Shown: piece by piece, positions 34,486 to 43,603 of the stretch
Layout: each line of letters begins with the position of its first letter
How positions within the stretch are numbered: position 1 is the first letter of the stretch
Assembly: GCF_014653575.1 (NCBI RefSeq)
Contig: NZ_BNAQ01000003.1
Span: forward strand, 458,694-522,693
DNA: 64,000 nucleotides
Direction: 5' to 3'
From: Sphingomonas glacialis
GTDB taxonomy: Bacteria; Pseudomonadota; Alphaproteobacteria; Sphingomonadales; Sphingomonadaceae
Program-made: the position numbers and the translations under genes
The notes under the pieces: generated by a model
What the model saw: only the letters and a program-made list of their open reading frames with translations
What the model was told of the DNA's origin: nothing
Databases searched by the model: none

Positions 34486-37400
34486 GTGACCGACAGTGTA
34501 CCAGGCGCAGCGGCGGTTGCGGACGCTTCCCTTCCCCGCCGCGGCCGCTGGCGCTGGATAAGCGGTGCGGTCCTTGTGTTTCTCGCATTGCTCGGCGCAG
34601 CGTGGCTCGCGCGCAAACCCGTGGCGGAGCATTTCATCGACGATGCGCTCGCCGCGCGCGGCATTCCGGCGCGCTATGAGATCGCGCAGATCGGGTTTCG
34701 CACGCAGCGGCTGACCAATGTCCGCATCGGCGATCCACGCCGTCCCGATCTGCTGGCCGATTGGGTCGAGGTCGATACCAGCCTGTGGGTTTCGGGCGCG
34801 AGCGTCACTGCGATCCGCGTCGGGCGTGTGACGATACGCGCAACGCTTGCCGACGGGAAGGTGTCGTTCGGGACGATCGATCGCCTGCTGCCCGCGCCGT
34901 CGGGCAAGCCGTTCGCGCTTCCAGCGATCAAGGCCGAGATCGCCGATGGCCGCATCGCGCTTGCGACCCCGTACGGCCCGGTCGCGCTGCACGTGGTCGG
35001 GGCGGGGCGCCTCGACGACGGTTTTGCCGGAACGCTCGGTGCGAAAGCGGCGGCGTTCGAGCTGGGCGACTGCCGTCTCGCTACGCTCGATGCGGTGCTG
35101 CAAATCCAGGTGCGCGCGGCGCAACCGAGCTTGACCGGCCCCGTCACGCTCGCGCGCGGTGACTGCGGCGGCGCCCGAATCACCACGGCGCGCGCCGATT
35201 TGACGGCGACGCTTGCCGCCAAGCTCGACAGCGGGCGCGGATCGGCGCGGCTGGCGATCGCCGCACTCGATGGCGGCGCTGAGCTGCGCGGGCTGGCGGG
35301 GTCGGTCGATTTCGTCGGCTCGGCGCGTGATGTTTCGGGCGATCTCGATCTGCGCTCGGGGCCCGCCGCGGCGGCGGGCGTCGCGGCGCTCCGGACCGCG
35401 CTCGCCGGGCGCTATCGCTACGCCGACGGCGGTTTCGCGTTCGATGGGCGCGCGCAGGCGACGCGCGCACGGCTTCCAGTAGCTTGGCGCGCGCGGCTCG
35501 ACCCGGCTCGTGGCGCAGGCACCGGAACTCCGGTCGGGCCGATCGTCGCGCAAGCGGTCGCTGCGCTGCAGGCCGCGGGCCGATCGGGCGATGTCGATGC
35601 GCGCGTCTCGACGATCCTCAATGCCGGGCGCGGGCAAGTGATCGTCTCGCGGCTCGCCTTTGCGGCGGCGTCGGGTGCGCGGGCAACGCTCGCTGGCGGG
35701 AGCGGGCTGCTCTACCGCTGGCCCGGCGGCGTGCGGATCGACAGCACCGTTACGCTCGGCGGCGGTGGCTTGCCCGACGCCAGCGTCCGCGTGCGCCAGG
35801 CGGGGTTTGGCGCGCCGCTGGTTGGGCGGGCGATCATCGCGCCGTATGCCGCCGGTGCTGCGCGGCTCGCGCTGACCCCGATCGACTTTAGCGCGACCAC
35901 CAGCGGTGCGACGCATATCACGACTCGCGCCGCACTCAGCGGGCCGCTCGGCACTGGCCAGGTCACCGCGCTCAGCCTCCCGCTCGACGCGCGCTGGGAC
36001 GGGCGCGCCGGGCTGACGCTCAATCCGGCCTGCGCGCCGCTGGCGTTCGAGCGGCTGGCGGTCGGCGGGCTCGATCTGCCGCGCTCGAGCGTGACGCTGT
36101 GCCCGCGCGACGGCGCGCTGCTGCGGCTTGAACAGGGCGCGGTGCGGGGTGGCGGCACGATCGGACCGATCCGCCTCGCCGGGCGGCTCGGTTCCGCGCC
36201 GATCGGCGTGACGCTGCAGCACGGCGAATGGCTGTTCGGCGCACGGCGCTTTGCGGCGACGGGGCTCGGCGTCCGGTTGGGCGCGCCCGAGCGGGTGACG
36301 CGGCTCGACGTCGCGACGCTAGGCGGAAGTCTCGCGACTGGGTCCCTTGCGGGCAGTTTCGATGGGGCGAGCGGACAGATCGGTGCGGTGCCGTTGCTGC
36401 TTTCGTCGGCGGCCGGGCGCTGGCGCTTTGCCGCGAACGTGCTGGCGCTCGATGGGGGCCTGATGGTCGCCGACAGCGCGGCCGACGCGCGCTTCCATCC
36501 GCTCGCCGCGCGCAGTGTCGCGCTGACGCTCGCCGACAACCGGATCGCGGCACGCGGCACGTTGTTCGAGCCGAGCAAGAGCGTCAAGGTCGCCGACGTC
36601 ACGATCGCGCACGATCTTGGCGCCGGGGCAGGGCATGCCGATCTGACTGTCCCCGGCATCGTCTTCGGTCCGCAATTCCAGCCCGATGCGCTGACGCGGC
36701 TGACCTATGGCGTGATCGCCAACGTCGTCGGGTCGGTGAATGGCGAGGGGCATATCCGCTGGACGCCGCAGGGCGTGACGAGTGACGGCGTGTTCCGCAC
36801 CCCCGGCACCGATCTTGCGGCGGCATTCGGCCCGGCGACGGGGATCAAGGGCGAAGTCCGGTTCACCGATCTGCTCGCGCTCGAAAGCGCGCCGGGGCAA
36901 GTCGCGACGATCAAGACGCTCAACCCGGGGATCGCGGTCAATGACGGCGTGGTGCGCTATCGATTGCTGCGCGGCACGCGGATCGCGGTCGAGCAGGGGC
37001 GCTGGCCGTTTGCCGGGGGCACGCTGACGCTCGAGCCGACCTTGCTCGATTTCGACAAGGCGCAGGAGCGGCGGATGACCTTCCGCGTCGATGGGATGCG
37101 CGCCGACCAGTTCCTCCAGCAGTTCGACTTCAAGAACCTCAACGCCACCGGCATCTTCGACGGCGCGCTGCCGATGGTGTTCGATTCGACCGGCGGGCGG
37201 ATCGCGCAGGGCAGGCTCACCGTGCGGCCCGGTGGCGGCACGGTCGCCTATGTCGGCGAGGTGACGCAGAAGGATGTCGGCTTCTGGGGCAATTTCGCGT
37301 TCCAGGCGCTCAAATCGCTGCGCTATCGCAGCCTCGAGATCGTGATGAACGGGCCGCTCGCCGGCGAGATGATTACCGAGGTGCGCTTTGCCGGGATCGG

Positions 37401-37632
37401 GCAGGGGGCGGGCGCCAAGCGCAATTTCCTGTTCGACCGACTGCAGAAGCTGCCGTTGATCTTCAACGTGCGGATCAGCGCGCCCTTCCGCCAGCTGATC
37501 GATTCGGCGCAGAGCTTCTACGACCCGCGCCGGCTGATCGAACGCAACCTGCCGACGCTGCTCGAGGAGCAGACCAAGCGGGCCAAGCCGCCTACCCCCA
37601 TTCAGCCTTCCGACAGCAGGATCGTGCCATGA
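34486..37632 (+). CDS. ydbH: YdbH-family envelope-spanning lipid-transport protein
   Basis: A 1048-residue AsmA-like protein. One N-terminal membrane anchor lies at about residues 25-42 (WISGAVLVFLALLGAAWL), followed by a very long beta-rich periplasmic part and a conserved C-terminal region. In E. coli YdbH, TamB and YhdP form bridges that carry phospholipids to the outer membrane. YdbH works with the lipoprotein YnbE, and here ynbE and ydbL follow with 4- and 1-base overlaps, which supports the call. The start is GTG at 34486. Confidence 0.88.
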   Translation: MTDSVPGAAAVADASLPRRGRWRWISGAVLVFLALLGAAWLARKPVAEHFIDDALAARGIPARYEIAQIGFRTQRLTNVRIGDPRRPDLLADWVEVDTSLWVSGASVTAIRVGRVTIRATLADGKVSFGTIDRLLPAPSGKPFALPAIKAEIADGRIALATPYGPVALHVVGAGRLDDGFAGTLGAKAAAFELGDCRLATLDAVLQIQVRAAQPSLTGPVTLARGDCGGARITTARADLTATLAAKLDSGRGSARLAIAALDGGAELRGLAGSVDFVGSARDVSGDLDLRSGPAAAAGVAALRTALAGRYRYADGGFAFDGRAQATRARLPVAWRARLDPARGAGTGTPVGPIVAQAVAALQAAGRSGDVDARVSTILNAGRGQVIVSRLAFAAASGARATLAGGSGLLYRWPGGVRIDSTVTLGGGGLPDASVRVRQAGFGAPLVGRAIIAPYAAGAARLALTPIDFSATTSGATHITTRAALSGPLGTGQVTALSLPLDARWDGRAGLTLNPACAPLAFERLAVGGLDLPRSSVTLCPRDGALLRLEQGAVRGGGTIGPIRLAGRLGSAPIGVTLQHGEWLFGARRFAATGLGVRLGAPERVTRLDVATLGGSLATGSLAGSFDGASGQIGAVPLLLSSAAGRWRFAANVLALDGGLMVADSAADARFHPLAARSVALTLADNRIAARGTLFEPSKSVKVADVTIAHDLGAGAGHADLTVPGIVFGPQFQPDALTRLTYGVIANVVGSVNGEGHIRWTPQGVTSDGVFRTPGTDLAAAFGPATGIKGEVRFTDLLALESAPGQVATIKTLNPGIAVNDGVVRYRLLRGTRIAVEQGRWPFAGGTLTLEPTLLDFDKAQERRMTFRVDGMRADQFLQQFDFKNLNATGIFDGALPMVFDSTGGRIAQGRLTVRPGGGTVAYVGEVTQKDVGFWGNFAFQALKSLRYRSLEIVMNGPLAGEMITEVRFAGIGQGAGAKRNFLFDRLQKLPLIFNVRISAPFRQLIDSAQSFYDPRRLIERNLPTLLEEQTKRAKPPTPIQPSDSRIVP

Positions 37633-37865
37633 ACGAAACAGCATTGACGAAGACCGAGGATCGACCGACCACGCGCATGATGACGAGGACGATGACGATG
37701 GCCGCGATAGTGGTGGCCGCTTTGGCGCAGAGCGCGTGCGTAACCGTGAGCGCGCCCGACAAGCCGATCGTGATCAACCTCAACATCAGCGTCACGCAGG
37801 AAGTCGTCTACCGTCTCGACGGTCAGGCCAAGAGTTTGATCCAGGCACAACCGGGGATTTTCTGA
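37629..37865 (+). CDS. ynbE: YnbE-family outer-membrane lipoprotein
   Basis: A 78-residue lipoprotein: a long charged N-region (about 20 residues), a hydrophobic core and lipobox QSAC at about residue 36. The mature part, VSAPDKPIVINLNISVTQEV, is diagnostic for YnbE. In E. coli YnbE docks on the C-terminal end of YdbH by beta-strand addition and completes the intermembrane bridge. The start is fixed by the ATGA overlap with the ydbH stop; an internal ATG at 37677 would give a more usual signal length. Confidence 0.85.
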   Translation: MNETALTKTEDRPTTRMMTRTMTMAAIVVAALAQSACVTVSAPDKPIVINLNISVTQEVVYRLDGQAKSLIQAQPGIF

Positions 37866-38251
37866 TGACACGCATTTTCACCAGCCTTGCCGCCCCGCTT
37901 GCCGCCATCACCCTGATCGGCACCGCGACCGCGGCGCTGGCGCAGCGCAGCCCGGCCTATCAGGCGGCGCGCGCCGCAGGTGAGGTCGGCGAGCAGCCCG
38001 ACGGCTATCTCGGCGTGGTCGGCAGCGTCAGCGCCGAAGTGCGCGCGATGGTCAACAGCATCAACATCCAGCGCAAGGCGGCGTACACGCAGCAGAGCGC
38101 GAGCTCGGGCGCGACGGTCGAGCAGTTCGCCTTTACCAGCGGCTGCAATCTGATCGGCCAGACTGCGCCGGGCGAGAAGTACAAGGGTCCTGATGGCCAG
38201 TGGAAGACGCGCGGCGCCGCTGCCCCCGAGCGCGATTCGCGCTGCATCTGA
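37865..38251 (+). CDS. ydbL: YdbL-family periplasmic protein (DUF1318)
   Basis: A 128-residue protein with a signal peptide (ending ATAALAQ, about residue 27) and a DUF1318 domain: ARAAGEVGEQPDGYLGVVGS, then VRAMVNSINIQRKAAYTQQS. YdbL in E. coli is a periplasmic partner that modulates YdbH-YnbE assembly. The start shares one base with the ynbE stop (TGATG). An additional C-terminal tail has a Cys pair in SGCNLI and SRCI, not typical of short homologues. The operon ends at a REP element. Confidence 0.87.
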   Translation: MTRIFTSLAAPLAAITLIGTATAALAQRSPAYQAARAAGEVGEQPDGYLGVVGSVSAEVRAMVNSINIQRKAAYTQQSASSGATVEQFAFTSGCNLIGQTAPGEKYKGPDGQWKTRGAAAPERDSRCI

Positions 38252-38286
38252 GGCGCGACGACAAGGTTTCAGGCGCGCTCGACCAT

Positions 38287-38389
38287 CACCCCGTTCGCCC
38301 TGGGCCTGTCGAAGGGCTCCTCTCGCCAGGGGGCACCCTGTCTATTGCGAGCAGGGCTTCGACATGCGGAGCCCGAACGGCGTGGGGTG
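38287..38389. repeat. Imperfect inverted repeat (BIME-like) after ydbL
   Basis: Left arm CACCCCGTTCGCCCTGGGCC continues with TGTCGAAGGGCTC. The right arm is roughly its reverse complement, with GAGCAGGGCTTCGACAT and GAGCCCGAACGGCGTGGGGTG. Such CGTTCG/TGTCGAAG pairs are familiar extragenic repeats in sphingomonads. It fills the gap before the convergent tlpA-like gene and is a probable bidirectional transcription stop. Confidence 0.65.
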
Positions 38390-38422
38390 ATCACGCCGAG
38401 GCGGAGTGGGTCGTAGCGCCGC

Positions 38423-38983
38423 TTATTTCGCCTCGGCGAGCGCCGCCTTGGCGACAGCGCTGGTCCAGTCCATCCCGCCGGTGCTGCGCCACACTTCCTT
38501 GCCGGCCGAATCGAACAGGATGCTCATCGGCAGGCTGGCGTTATAGGCCAGGCTGAAGCCGAGCTCCTTGTCGAGATACGGCTGGAGCCGGGTGAACTTT
38601 TCCTTGGCGAAGAAGGCGGCGACGGTCGGGCGGTCCTTGTCCTGGCTGATCGTCGCGACGGCGATGCTTGCGGCGGCCTGGTCGAGCGTCGGCATTTCCT
38701 TGACGCACGGGCCGCACCACGTCGCCCACAGATTGACGAGCACGGGCTTGCCCTTGAACGCGGCGAGCGTCGTCTTCTTGCCCGCCGGATCCTCGAAGCC
38801 GAGCGTCGGCGCGGCCTCGCCCTTGTGGCTTCGGTCGATCTTGCTGGTCTCGGCGGGGGGCGTAGCGGCGGCGGTTGCGGTGCTGTTCGCGGCGACCTCT
38901 GCTTGCCCGTTGGACGAGACTTGCTTATCGCACCCGGCTAGCACGAGCAGCAGGACCGAAGCGATCACCGAGCGAAACAACAT
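38423..38983 (-). CDS. TlpA-family thiol-disulfide lipoprotein
   Basis: A 186-residue redoxin-domain protein. The signal peptide has lipobox LAGC (Cys18), an Ala/Thr-rich linker follows, and the thioredoxin-like domain carries WCGPC at residues 89-93 with a cis-Pro loop, ASLPMSILF. It probably reduces periplasmic disulfides, for instance in cytochrome c maturation. The ATG at 38983 is chosen from the signal peptide; the frame is open further upstream but antisense to argH. Its start codon overlaps the argH start codon on the other strand. Confidence 0.88.
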   Translation of the reverse strand: MLFRSVIASVLLLVLAGCDKQVSSNGQAEVAANSTATAAATPPAETSKIDRSHKGEAAPTLGFEDPAGKKTTLAAFKGKPVLVNLWATWCGPCVKEMPTLDQAAASIAVATISQDKDRPTVAAFFAKEKFTRLQPYLDKELGFSLAYNASLPMSILFDSAGKEVWRSTGGMDWTSAVAKAALAEAK

Positions 38984-40370
38984 GGGCACGTCCAATGCGA
39001 TGTGGGGTGGGCGCTTCGCCGAGGGGCCGGCCGCGGTCATGCGGTCGATAAATGCCTCGATCCCGTTCGACAAGCGGCTCTGGCGGCAGGACATCGCCGG
39101 GTCGAAGGCGCATGTCGCGATGCTGGGTGCGACGGGAATCGTTTCGCCTGCCGATGCATCCACGATTTCCGCGGGTCTTGATGTAGTTGCCGCCCATTAC
39201 GAGGCGCATGGTGTCGCCGAGGACATGGCGCTCGAAGATATTCACATGCAGAGCGAGTCGCGGCTCGCCGCGGCGATCGGGCCGGTCGCGGGGCGGCTGC
39301 ACACCGCACGCTCGCGCAACGATCAGGTCGCGACCGATTTCAAGCTGTGGGTGCGTGACGCGATCGACGAGGTCGAGGCAGCACTCGCCGCGTTCCAGGA
39401 CGCACTGCTCACGCGCGCCGAGGAACATGCCGACAGCGTGATGCCGGGCTTCACGCATCTGCAGAGCGCGCAGCCGGTGACGCTCGGCCATCATTTGATG
39501 GCGTATCACGAGATGATCGCGCGCGACCGCAGCCGCTTCGCCGATGCGCGCAAGCGGATGAACCTGTCGCCGCTCGGCTCGGCGGCGCTCGCGGGCACGG
39601 GCTTCCCGATCGACCGCGAGATGACCGCGGCGGCGCTCGGTTTCGATGGCCCGACGCGCAACTCGCTCGACGGCGTGTCCGACCGCGATTTCGCGATCGA
39701 ATATCTGACCTGCGCGACGCAATGCTCGCTCCACCTCTCGCGGCTCGCCGAGGAGTTCGTGCTCTGGGCGTCGCAGCCGTTCGGCTTCGTCGCTTTGTCG
39801 GATCAATGGTCGACGGGCAGCTCGATCATGCCGCAGAAGCGCAATCCCGATGCCGCCGAGCTGGTGCGCGGCCATGCGGGGCGCATCCTCGGCTGCATGA
39901 CGTCGCTGATGGTGACGATGAAGGGCCTGCCGCTCGCCTATTCGAAGGACATGCAGGACGACAAGCCACCGGTGTTCGAGGCGCACGATCTGCTCGGTCT
40001 GTCGATCGCGGCGATGACCGGGATGGTCGAGAGCGCGACCTTCCGCACCACACGGATGCGCGACGTTGCAGAAGCCGGTTTCGCCACCGCGACCGATCTC
40101 GCCGACTGGCTCGTCCGCGAAGCGGGCGTGCCGTTCCGCGAGGCGCATCACATCACCGGCCAGGCGGTCGCGCGCGCCGAAGCGCTCGGGCTCAAGCTCG
40201 ATGCGCTCCCGCTGACCGCATTGCAGGCGATCGACGGCCGAATCGACGAGCGCGTCTACGACGTGCTGTCGGTCGATGCCTCGGTCGCCAGCCGCGTGAG
40301 TTTCGGCGGCACTGCACCCAGCCGCGTCCGCGCGGCGATCGCGGCGGCACGCACGGGGGAAACGGCATGA
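38982..40370 (+). CDS. argH: Argininosuccinate lyase
   Basis: Cleaves argininosuccinate to arginine and fumarate, the last step of arginine synthesis. 462 residues, normal size. It begins [20 protein letters not shown] and carries [13 protein letters not shown] and, near residue 278, the fumarase-superfamily signature [12 protein letters not shown] with its catalytic Ser loop. The ATG at 38982 overlaps the divergent start; an ATG at 39000 (MWGGRF) is possible and would give a standard N-terminus. It is coupled downstream to a small lipoprotein gene and lysA. Confidence 0.95.
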   Translation: MGTSNAMWGGRFAEGPAAVMRSINASIPFDKRLWRQDIAGSKAHVAMLGATGIVSPADASTISAGLDVVAAHYEAHGVAEDMALEDIHMQSESRLAAAIGPVAGRLHTARSRNDQVATDFKLWVRDAIDEVEAALAAFQDALLTRAEEHADSVMPGFTHLQSAQPVTLGHHLMAYHEMIARDRSRFADARKRMNLSPLGSAALAGTGFPIDREMTAAALGFDGPTRNSLDGVSDRDFAIEYLTCATQCSLHLSRLAEEFVLWASQPFGFVALSDQWSTGSSIMPQKRNPDAAELVRGHAGRILGCMTSLMVTMKGLPLAYSKDMQDDKPPVFEAHDLLGLSIAAMTGMVESATFRTTRMRDVAEAGFATATDLADWLVREAGVPFREAHHITGQAVARAEALGLKLDALPLTALQAIDGRIDERVYDVLSVDASVASRVSFGGTAPSRVRAAIAAARTGETA

Positions 40371-40612
40371 AACACGGTCTGGCTCTGGGGTTCTGCGCGG
40401 CGCTGTTGCTCGCCGGGTGTGGCGCTGCGTCGGGGTTGAAACCGGCCGAGGGGAGATCGCTCCCCGTCGCGCCATATGGCGCGAAAGAGACGCCGACCCC
40501 CGCCGAGCTGCTCAAACCGACCAATCAGGAACGGCCGATGCGCAGCGACGAGGTTCTCACCAATTCCGCGGAACGCCGGAGCGACGAGTTCAGCCTTCCG
40601 CCTCCCAACTGA
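40367..40612 (+). CDS. Small lipoprotein between argH and lysA
   Basis: An 81-residue protein with a signal peptide and lipobox LAGC (Cys18), then a Pro- and Glu-rich tail ([20 protein letters not shown]). Its start overlaps the argH stop (ATGA) and lysA follows after 13 bases. A small lipoprotein upstream of lysA is common in Proteobacteria; the position and CG-x-LKP start recall LptM/YifL, which aids LptD maturation. That homology is uncertain here because the LptM core is not clearly kept. Confidence 0.75.
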   Translation: MKHGLALGFCAALLLAGCGAASGLKPAEGRSLPVAPYGAKETPTPAELLKPTNQERPMRSDEVLTNSAERRSDEFSLPPPN

Positions 40613-40625
40613 CAGGCTTCATTCG

Positions 40626-41888
40626 ATGGATCATTTTTCGCTCGTCGACGGCGCGCTGCACTGCGAGGGCGTGCCGCTCGCGGCGATCGCCGAAGCGGTC
40701 GGCACACCCGTCTATGTCTATTCGACCGCGACGTTCGAACGCCATGCGCGCGTGTTTCGCGAAGGGCTGGCGCCGGCGGGGGATGTCCACCTCGCTTATG
40801 CGATCAAGGCCAATCCCAACCTGGCCGTGCTCCGCGTGCTCGCGCGCGAGGGTTATGGCGCCGATGTCGTGTCGGGCGGCGAGCTGGCGCGCGCGCTGGC
40901 GGCGGGAATCCCGGCGAAGGACGTGGTCTTTTCGGGCGTCGGCAAGACCGTCGGCGAATTGTCGACCGCGCTCGATGTCGGGCTCGGCCAGTTCAATCTC
41001 GAGCTTGAAGAGGAAGGCGTCGTCCTCGCCGGGCTCGCCGCCGCGCGCGGGATGCGCGCCGATGCGACGCTGCGCGTCAATCCCGACGTTGATGCCGGGA
41101 CGCATGCTAAGATCTCGACGGGCAAGCGCGAGAACAAGTTCGGCGTGCCGATCGACCAGGCCCCGGCGATCTTCGCGCGGCTCGCCGGATTGCCGGGCCT
41201 CGCGCTGCGCGGCGTGGCGATCCATATCGGCAGCCAGCTGAGCGAGCTCGCCCCGCTCGAGGCGGCCTATGCACGGATCGGCGCGCTCGTCGCCGAGCTG
41301 CGTGCCGCTGGCCACCCGATCGAGCGAGTCGATCTCGGCGGTGGGCTCGGCGTGCCATACCGCGCGGGCGAGGTGTTCCCGAGCCCGGCCGAATATGGCG
41401 CGATGGTCGCGCGCGTCACTAAGGGGTGGGGCGTGCGGCTGATGTTCGAGCCCGGCCGCGTGATTGCGGGCAATGCCGGCGTGCTGCTGACCAAGGTGAT
41501 CTGGGTCAAGCCCGGCGCGATCAACCCGTATGTCATCGTCGACGCCGCGATGAACGATCTCGCGCGCCCGGCGATGTACGATGCGTGGCACGATTTCGAG
41601 GCGGTGTCGCCGAGCGGCGCGCGGATGACCGCCAATATCGCCGGCCCGGTGTGCGAAAGCGGCGACACCTTCGCGATGGCGCGCGACATCGATACGGTGA
41701 AGAGCGGCGATCTCGCGATCTTCCGCACCGCCGGCGCGTACGGCGCGACGATGGCGTCGACGTATAACAGCCGCGCGCTTGTGCCCGAAGTGCTCGTCGA
41801 TGGCGATCGTTTCGCGGTCGTCGCCGATCGAATCCTGCCCGAGACGATCCTTGCCGCCGAGCGCATTCCGGACTGGTTGAAGGCGTGA
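40626..41888 (+). CDS. lysA: Diaminopimelate decarboxylase
   Basis: PLP enzyme that makes lysine from meso-diaminopimelate. 420 residues. The PLP lysine is Lys61 in HLAYAIKANPNLAVL, the glycine-rich phosphate loop is VDLGGGLGVPY, EPGR appears as MFEPGRVIAGNAG, and the active-site CESGD lies near residue 345. The ATG at 40626 is the only sensible start. Its stop overlaps the next gene (GTGA), which gives a tight argH-lipoprotein-lysA-cysG-like-corA-like unit. Confidence 0.95.
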   Translation: MDHFSLVDGALHCEGVPLAAIAEAVGTPVYVYSTATFERHARVFREGLAPAGDVHLAYAIKANPNLAVLRVLAREGYGADVVSGGELARALAAGIPAKDVVFSGVGKTVGELSTALDVGLGQFNLELEEEGVVLAGLAAARGMRADATLRVNPDVDAGTHAKISTGKRENKFGVPIDQAPAIFARLAGLPGLALRGVAIHIGSQLSELAPLEAAYARIGALVAELRAAGHPIERVDLGGGLGVPYRAGEVFPSPAEYGAMVARVTKGWGVRLMFEPGRVIAGNAGVLLTKVIWVKPGAINPYVIVDAAMNDLARPAMYDAWHDFEAVSPSGARMTANIAGPVCESGDTFAMARDIDTVKSGDLAIFRTAGAYGATMASTYNSRALVPEVLVDGDRFAVVADRILPETILAAERIPDWLKA

Positions 41889-42652
41889 GCCTGCACAGCC
41901 TGCCGCTGTTCGTGCGGCTGGCGGGCCGCCCGGTGATGCTGCTCGGCGAGGGCGAGCCCGCCGATGCGAAACGGCGACTGCTCGAACGCGCCGGCGCGGT
42001 GATCGTCGGCGAGGAGGCGAGCGCTGCCCTGGCGATCGTCGCGATCGAGGACGAAGCGCAAGCGCAGGCGGCGATCGCGCGGCTTCAAGCGCGCGGTGTG
42101 CTCGTCAATGCGGTTGACCGGCCCGATAAATGCGATTTCACGCTGCCCGCGATCATCGATCGCAGCCCGGTGCTGATCGCGATCGGCACCGGCGGTGCAT
42201 CGGCTGGCCTCGCGGCGGCGCTGCGGCAACGCCTCGAGGGGCTGCTCCCGGCGACGCTCGGGCCGCTCGCCGACCGGCTCTATGCCTTGCGCGCGGCGAT
42301 CCGGCTGGCGTTGCCCGCGCTCGACACACGCCGGCGCGCGCTCGGCGCGGCGTTTGCGCAAGGCGGTGTGCTCGATCCGCTCGCGGCGGGGCCCGATGCC
42401 GTCGAGACGTGGCTGACGGCGCCCGCCGCGCCGACCGATCGGCTCGTCACGCTGTGGCTGCGCTCGGCCGACCCCGACGATCTGACGCTCGGCGAAGCGC
42501 GCGCGCTCGCGCTCGCCGACCGTATTTACGCGCCGCCCCACGCGCCCGCGGCGATCCTCGATCGATCGCGCGCCGACGCCGTGCGGATCGTTTCGGACGC
42601 GCCGCCCGTTACGCGCGAACCAGGACTGACGCTGTGGGTGGAGATGGAATGA
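41885..42652 (+). CDS. Siroheme synthase N-terminal (precorrin-2 dehydrogenase) homologue
   Basis: A 255-residue protein that corresponds to the N-terminal half of CysG or to Met8, which oxidises precorrin-2 and inserts iron. The beta-alpha-beta nucleotide motif appears as VMLLGEGEPADAKRRLLERA, where the usual GGGxVA glycines are partly replaced by Glu. FTLPAIIDRSPVLIAIGTGG matches the family well. No uroporphyrinogen methyltransferase domain is attached. GTG start overlapping the lysA stop. Activity is plausible, but the altered motif makes NAD use uncertain. Confidence 0.75.
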   Translation: MSLHSLPLFVRLAGRPVMLLGEGEPADAKRRLLERAGAVIVGEEASAALAIVAIEDEAQAQAAIARLQARGVLVNAVDRPDKCDFTLPAIIDRSPVLIAIGTGGASAGLAAALRQRLEGLLPATLGPLADRLYALRAAIRLALPALDTRRRALGAAFAQGGVLDPLAAGPDAVETWLTAPAAPTDRLVTLWLRSADPDDLTLGEARALALADRIYAPPHAPAAILDRSRADAVRIVSDAPPVTREPGLTLWVEME

Positions 42653-43599
42653 GCGGGTTTGCGTACCGGGTGGCCGACGGCACGGCCGAACGCATCGATA
42701 TCCAGAACGCGCTCGAGACGCCGAGCGATCTGGTCTGGGTGCATCTCACCAGCAATAACGAGCAAGCTAAGGCATGGCTGGGCGACGTCGCCAAGCTTCC
42801 CGACTATGTCGTCGAGGCGTTGACCACGAGCGAATCGCGGCCGCGCTGCGAAGCGCTCGGCGATGGCGCGATCCTCAATTTGCGCGGCCGCTCGAACGAG
42901 GCGATGACGACATCGGACCCGCTCGCCTCGCTGCGCATCTGGGCGACGGCGGGGCGGGTGATCTCGGTGACGCGGCGCTCTTTGACTGCCGTCGACGACG
43001 TGACCAAGCAGATCGAAGGCGGCACGATCCGCGACCCGGGCGACCTCATCGCCGAATTTGCGGTGGCGATTACCGAGGAGCTCGACCCCGAAGTCGCCGA
43101 TCTCGGCGACAGCCTCGATGATTGCGAGGCCGATCTCGACGCCGACAGGGTGTTCGTCCTGCGCCGCAACGTCACCAAGGTGCGCGTCGCCGCGATCGGC
43201 TATCGCCGCTTCCTCACGCCGCAGCGCGCCGCGCTCGAGAAGCTGGCATCGCTGCCGTGCGACTGGCTGCAGGATGACGACCGGCTGCATCTCGCCTCCG
43301 CCGCCGATCGCGCCGCGCGCATGGCCGAGGAACTTGAATCGATCCGCGAGCGCTCGGCGCTGATGCACGAGGCGCTGACCGATTTGCGCGCCGAACAGAT
43401 CGATTCGCGCTCGCTGCTGATCTCGATCGTCGCGTTGATCTTCCTCCCGCTGACCTTCCTCACCGGCCTGTACGGGATGAATGTCGAGGGACTGCCCTTC
43501 GCCAAGGAGCCTTGGGCGTTCGATGTGATCGGCGGGATCTGCATCGCGATCACCGTCGGCATCATCGGCTATTTCTCGGTAAAGCGCTGGTTCGGCTGA
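42649..43599 (+). CDS. CorA-type divalent-metal transporter (ZntB-like)
   Basis: A 316-residue 2-TM-GxN channel protein. The cytoplasmic N-domain (about residues 1-250) includes VSVTRRSLTAVDDV and a long helical stalk. Two C-terminal membrane segments follow, with the pore signature LYGMNVEGLP between them and a C-terminal WFG. The GMN motif is intact. Zinc efflux or uptake (ZntB) and Mg2+ transport are both possible; the N-terminal pattern PRCEALGDGAILNLRG favours the ZntB branch. Its start overlaps the previous gene (ATGA). It converges on fliS with 4 bases between stops. Confidence 0.88.
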   Translation: MSGFAYRVADGTAERIDIQNALETPSDLVWVHLTSNNEQAKAWLGDVAKLPDYVVEALTTSESRPRCEALGDGAILNLRGRSNEAMTTSDPLASLRIWATAGRVISVTRRSLTAVDDVTKQIEGGTIRDPGDLIAEFAVAITEELDPEVADLGDSLDDCEADLDADRVFVLRRNVTKVRVAAIGYRRFLTPQRAALEKLASLPCDWLQDDDRLHLASAADRAARMAEELESIRERSALMHEALTDLRAEQIDSRSLLISIVALIFLPLTFLTGLYGMNVEGLPFAKEPWAFDVIGGICIAITVGIIGYFSVKRWFG

Positions 43600-43603
43600 C
43601 GGA

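Noticed and set aside
34423..36222. Minus-strand open frame of 599 residues within ydbH
   Set aside because: Arg/Ala/Glu-rich shadow of a certain gene; no start or motif.
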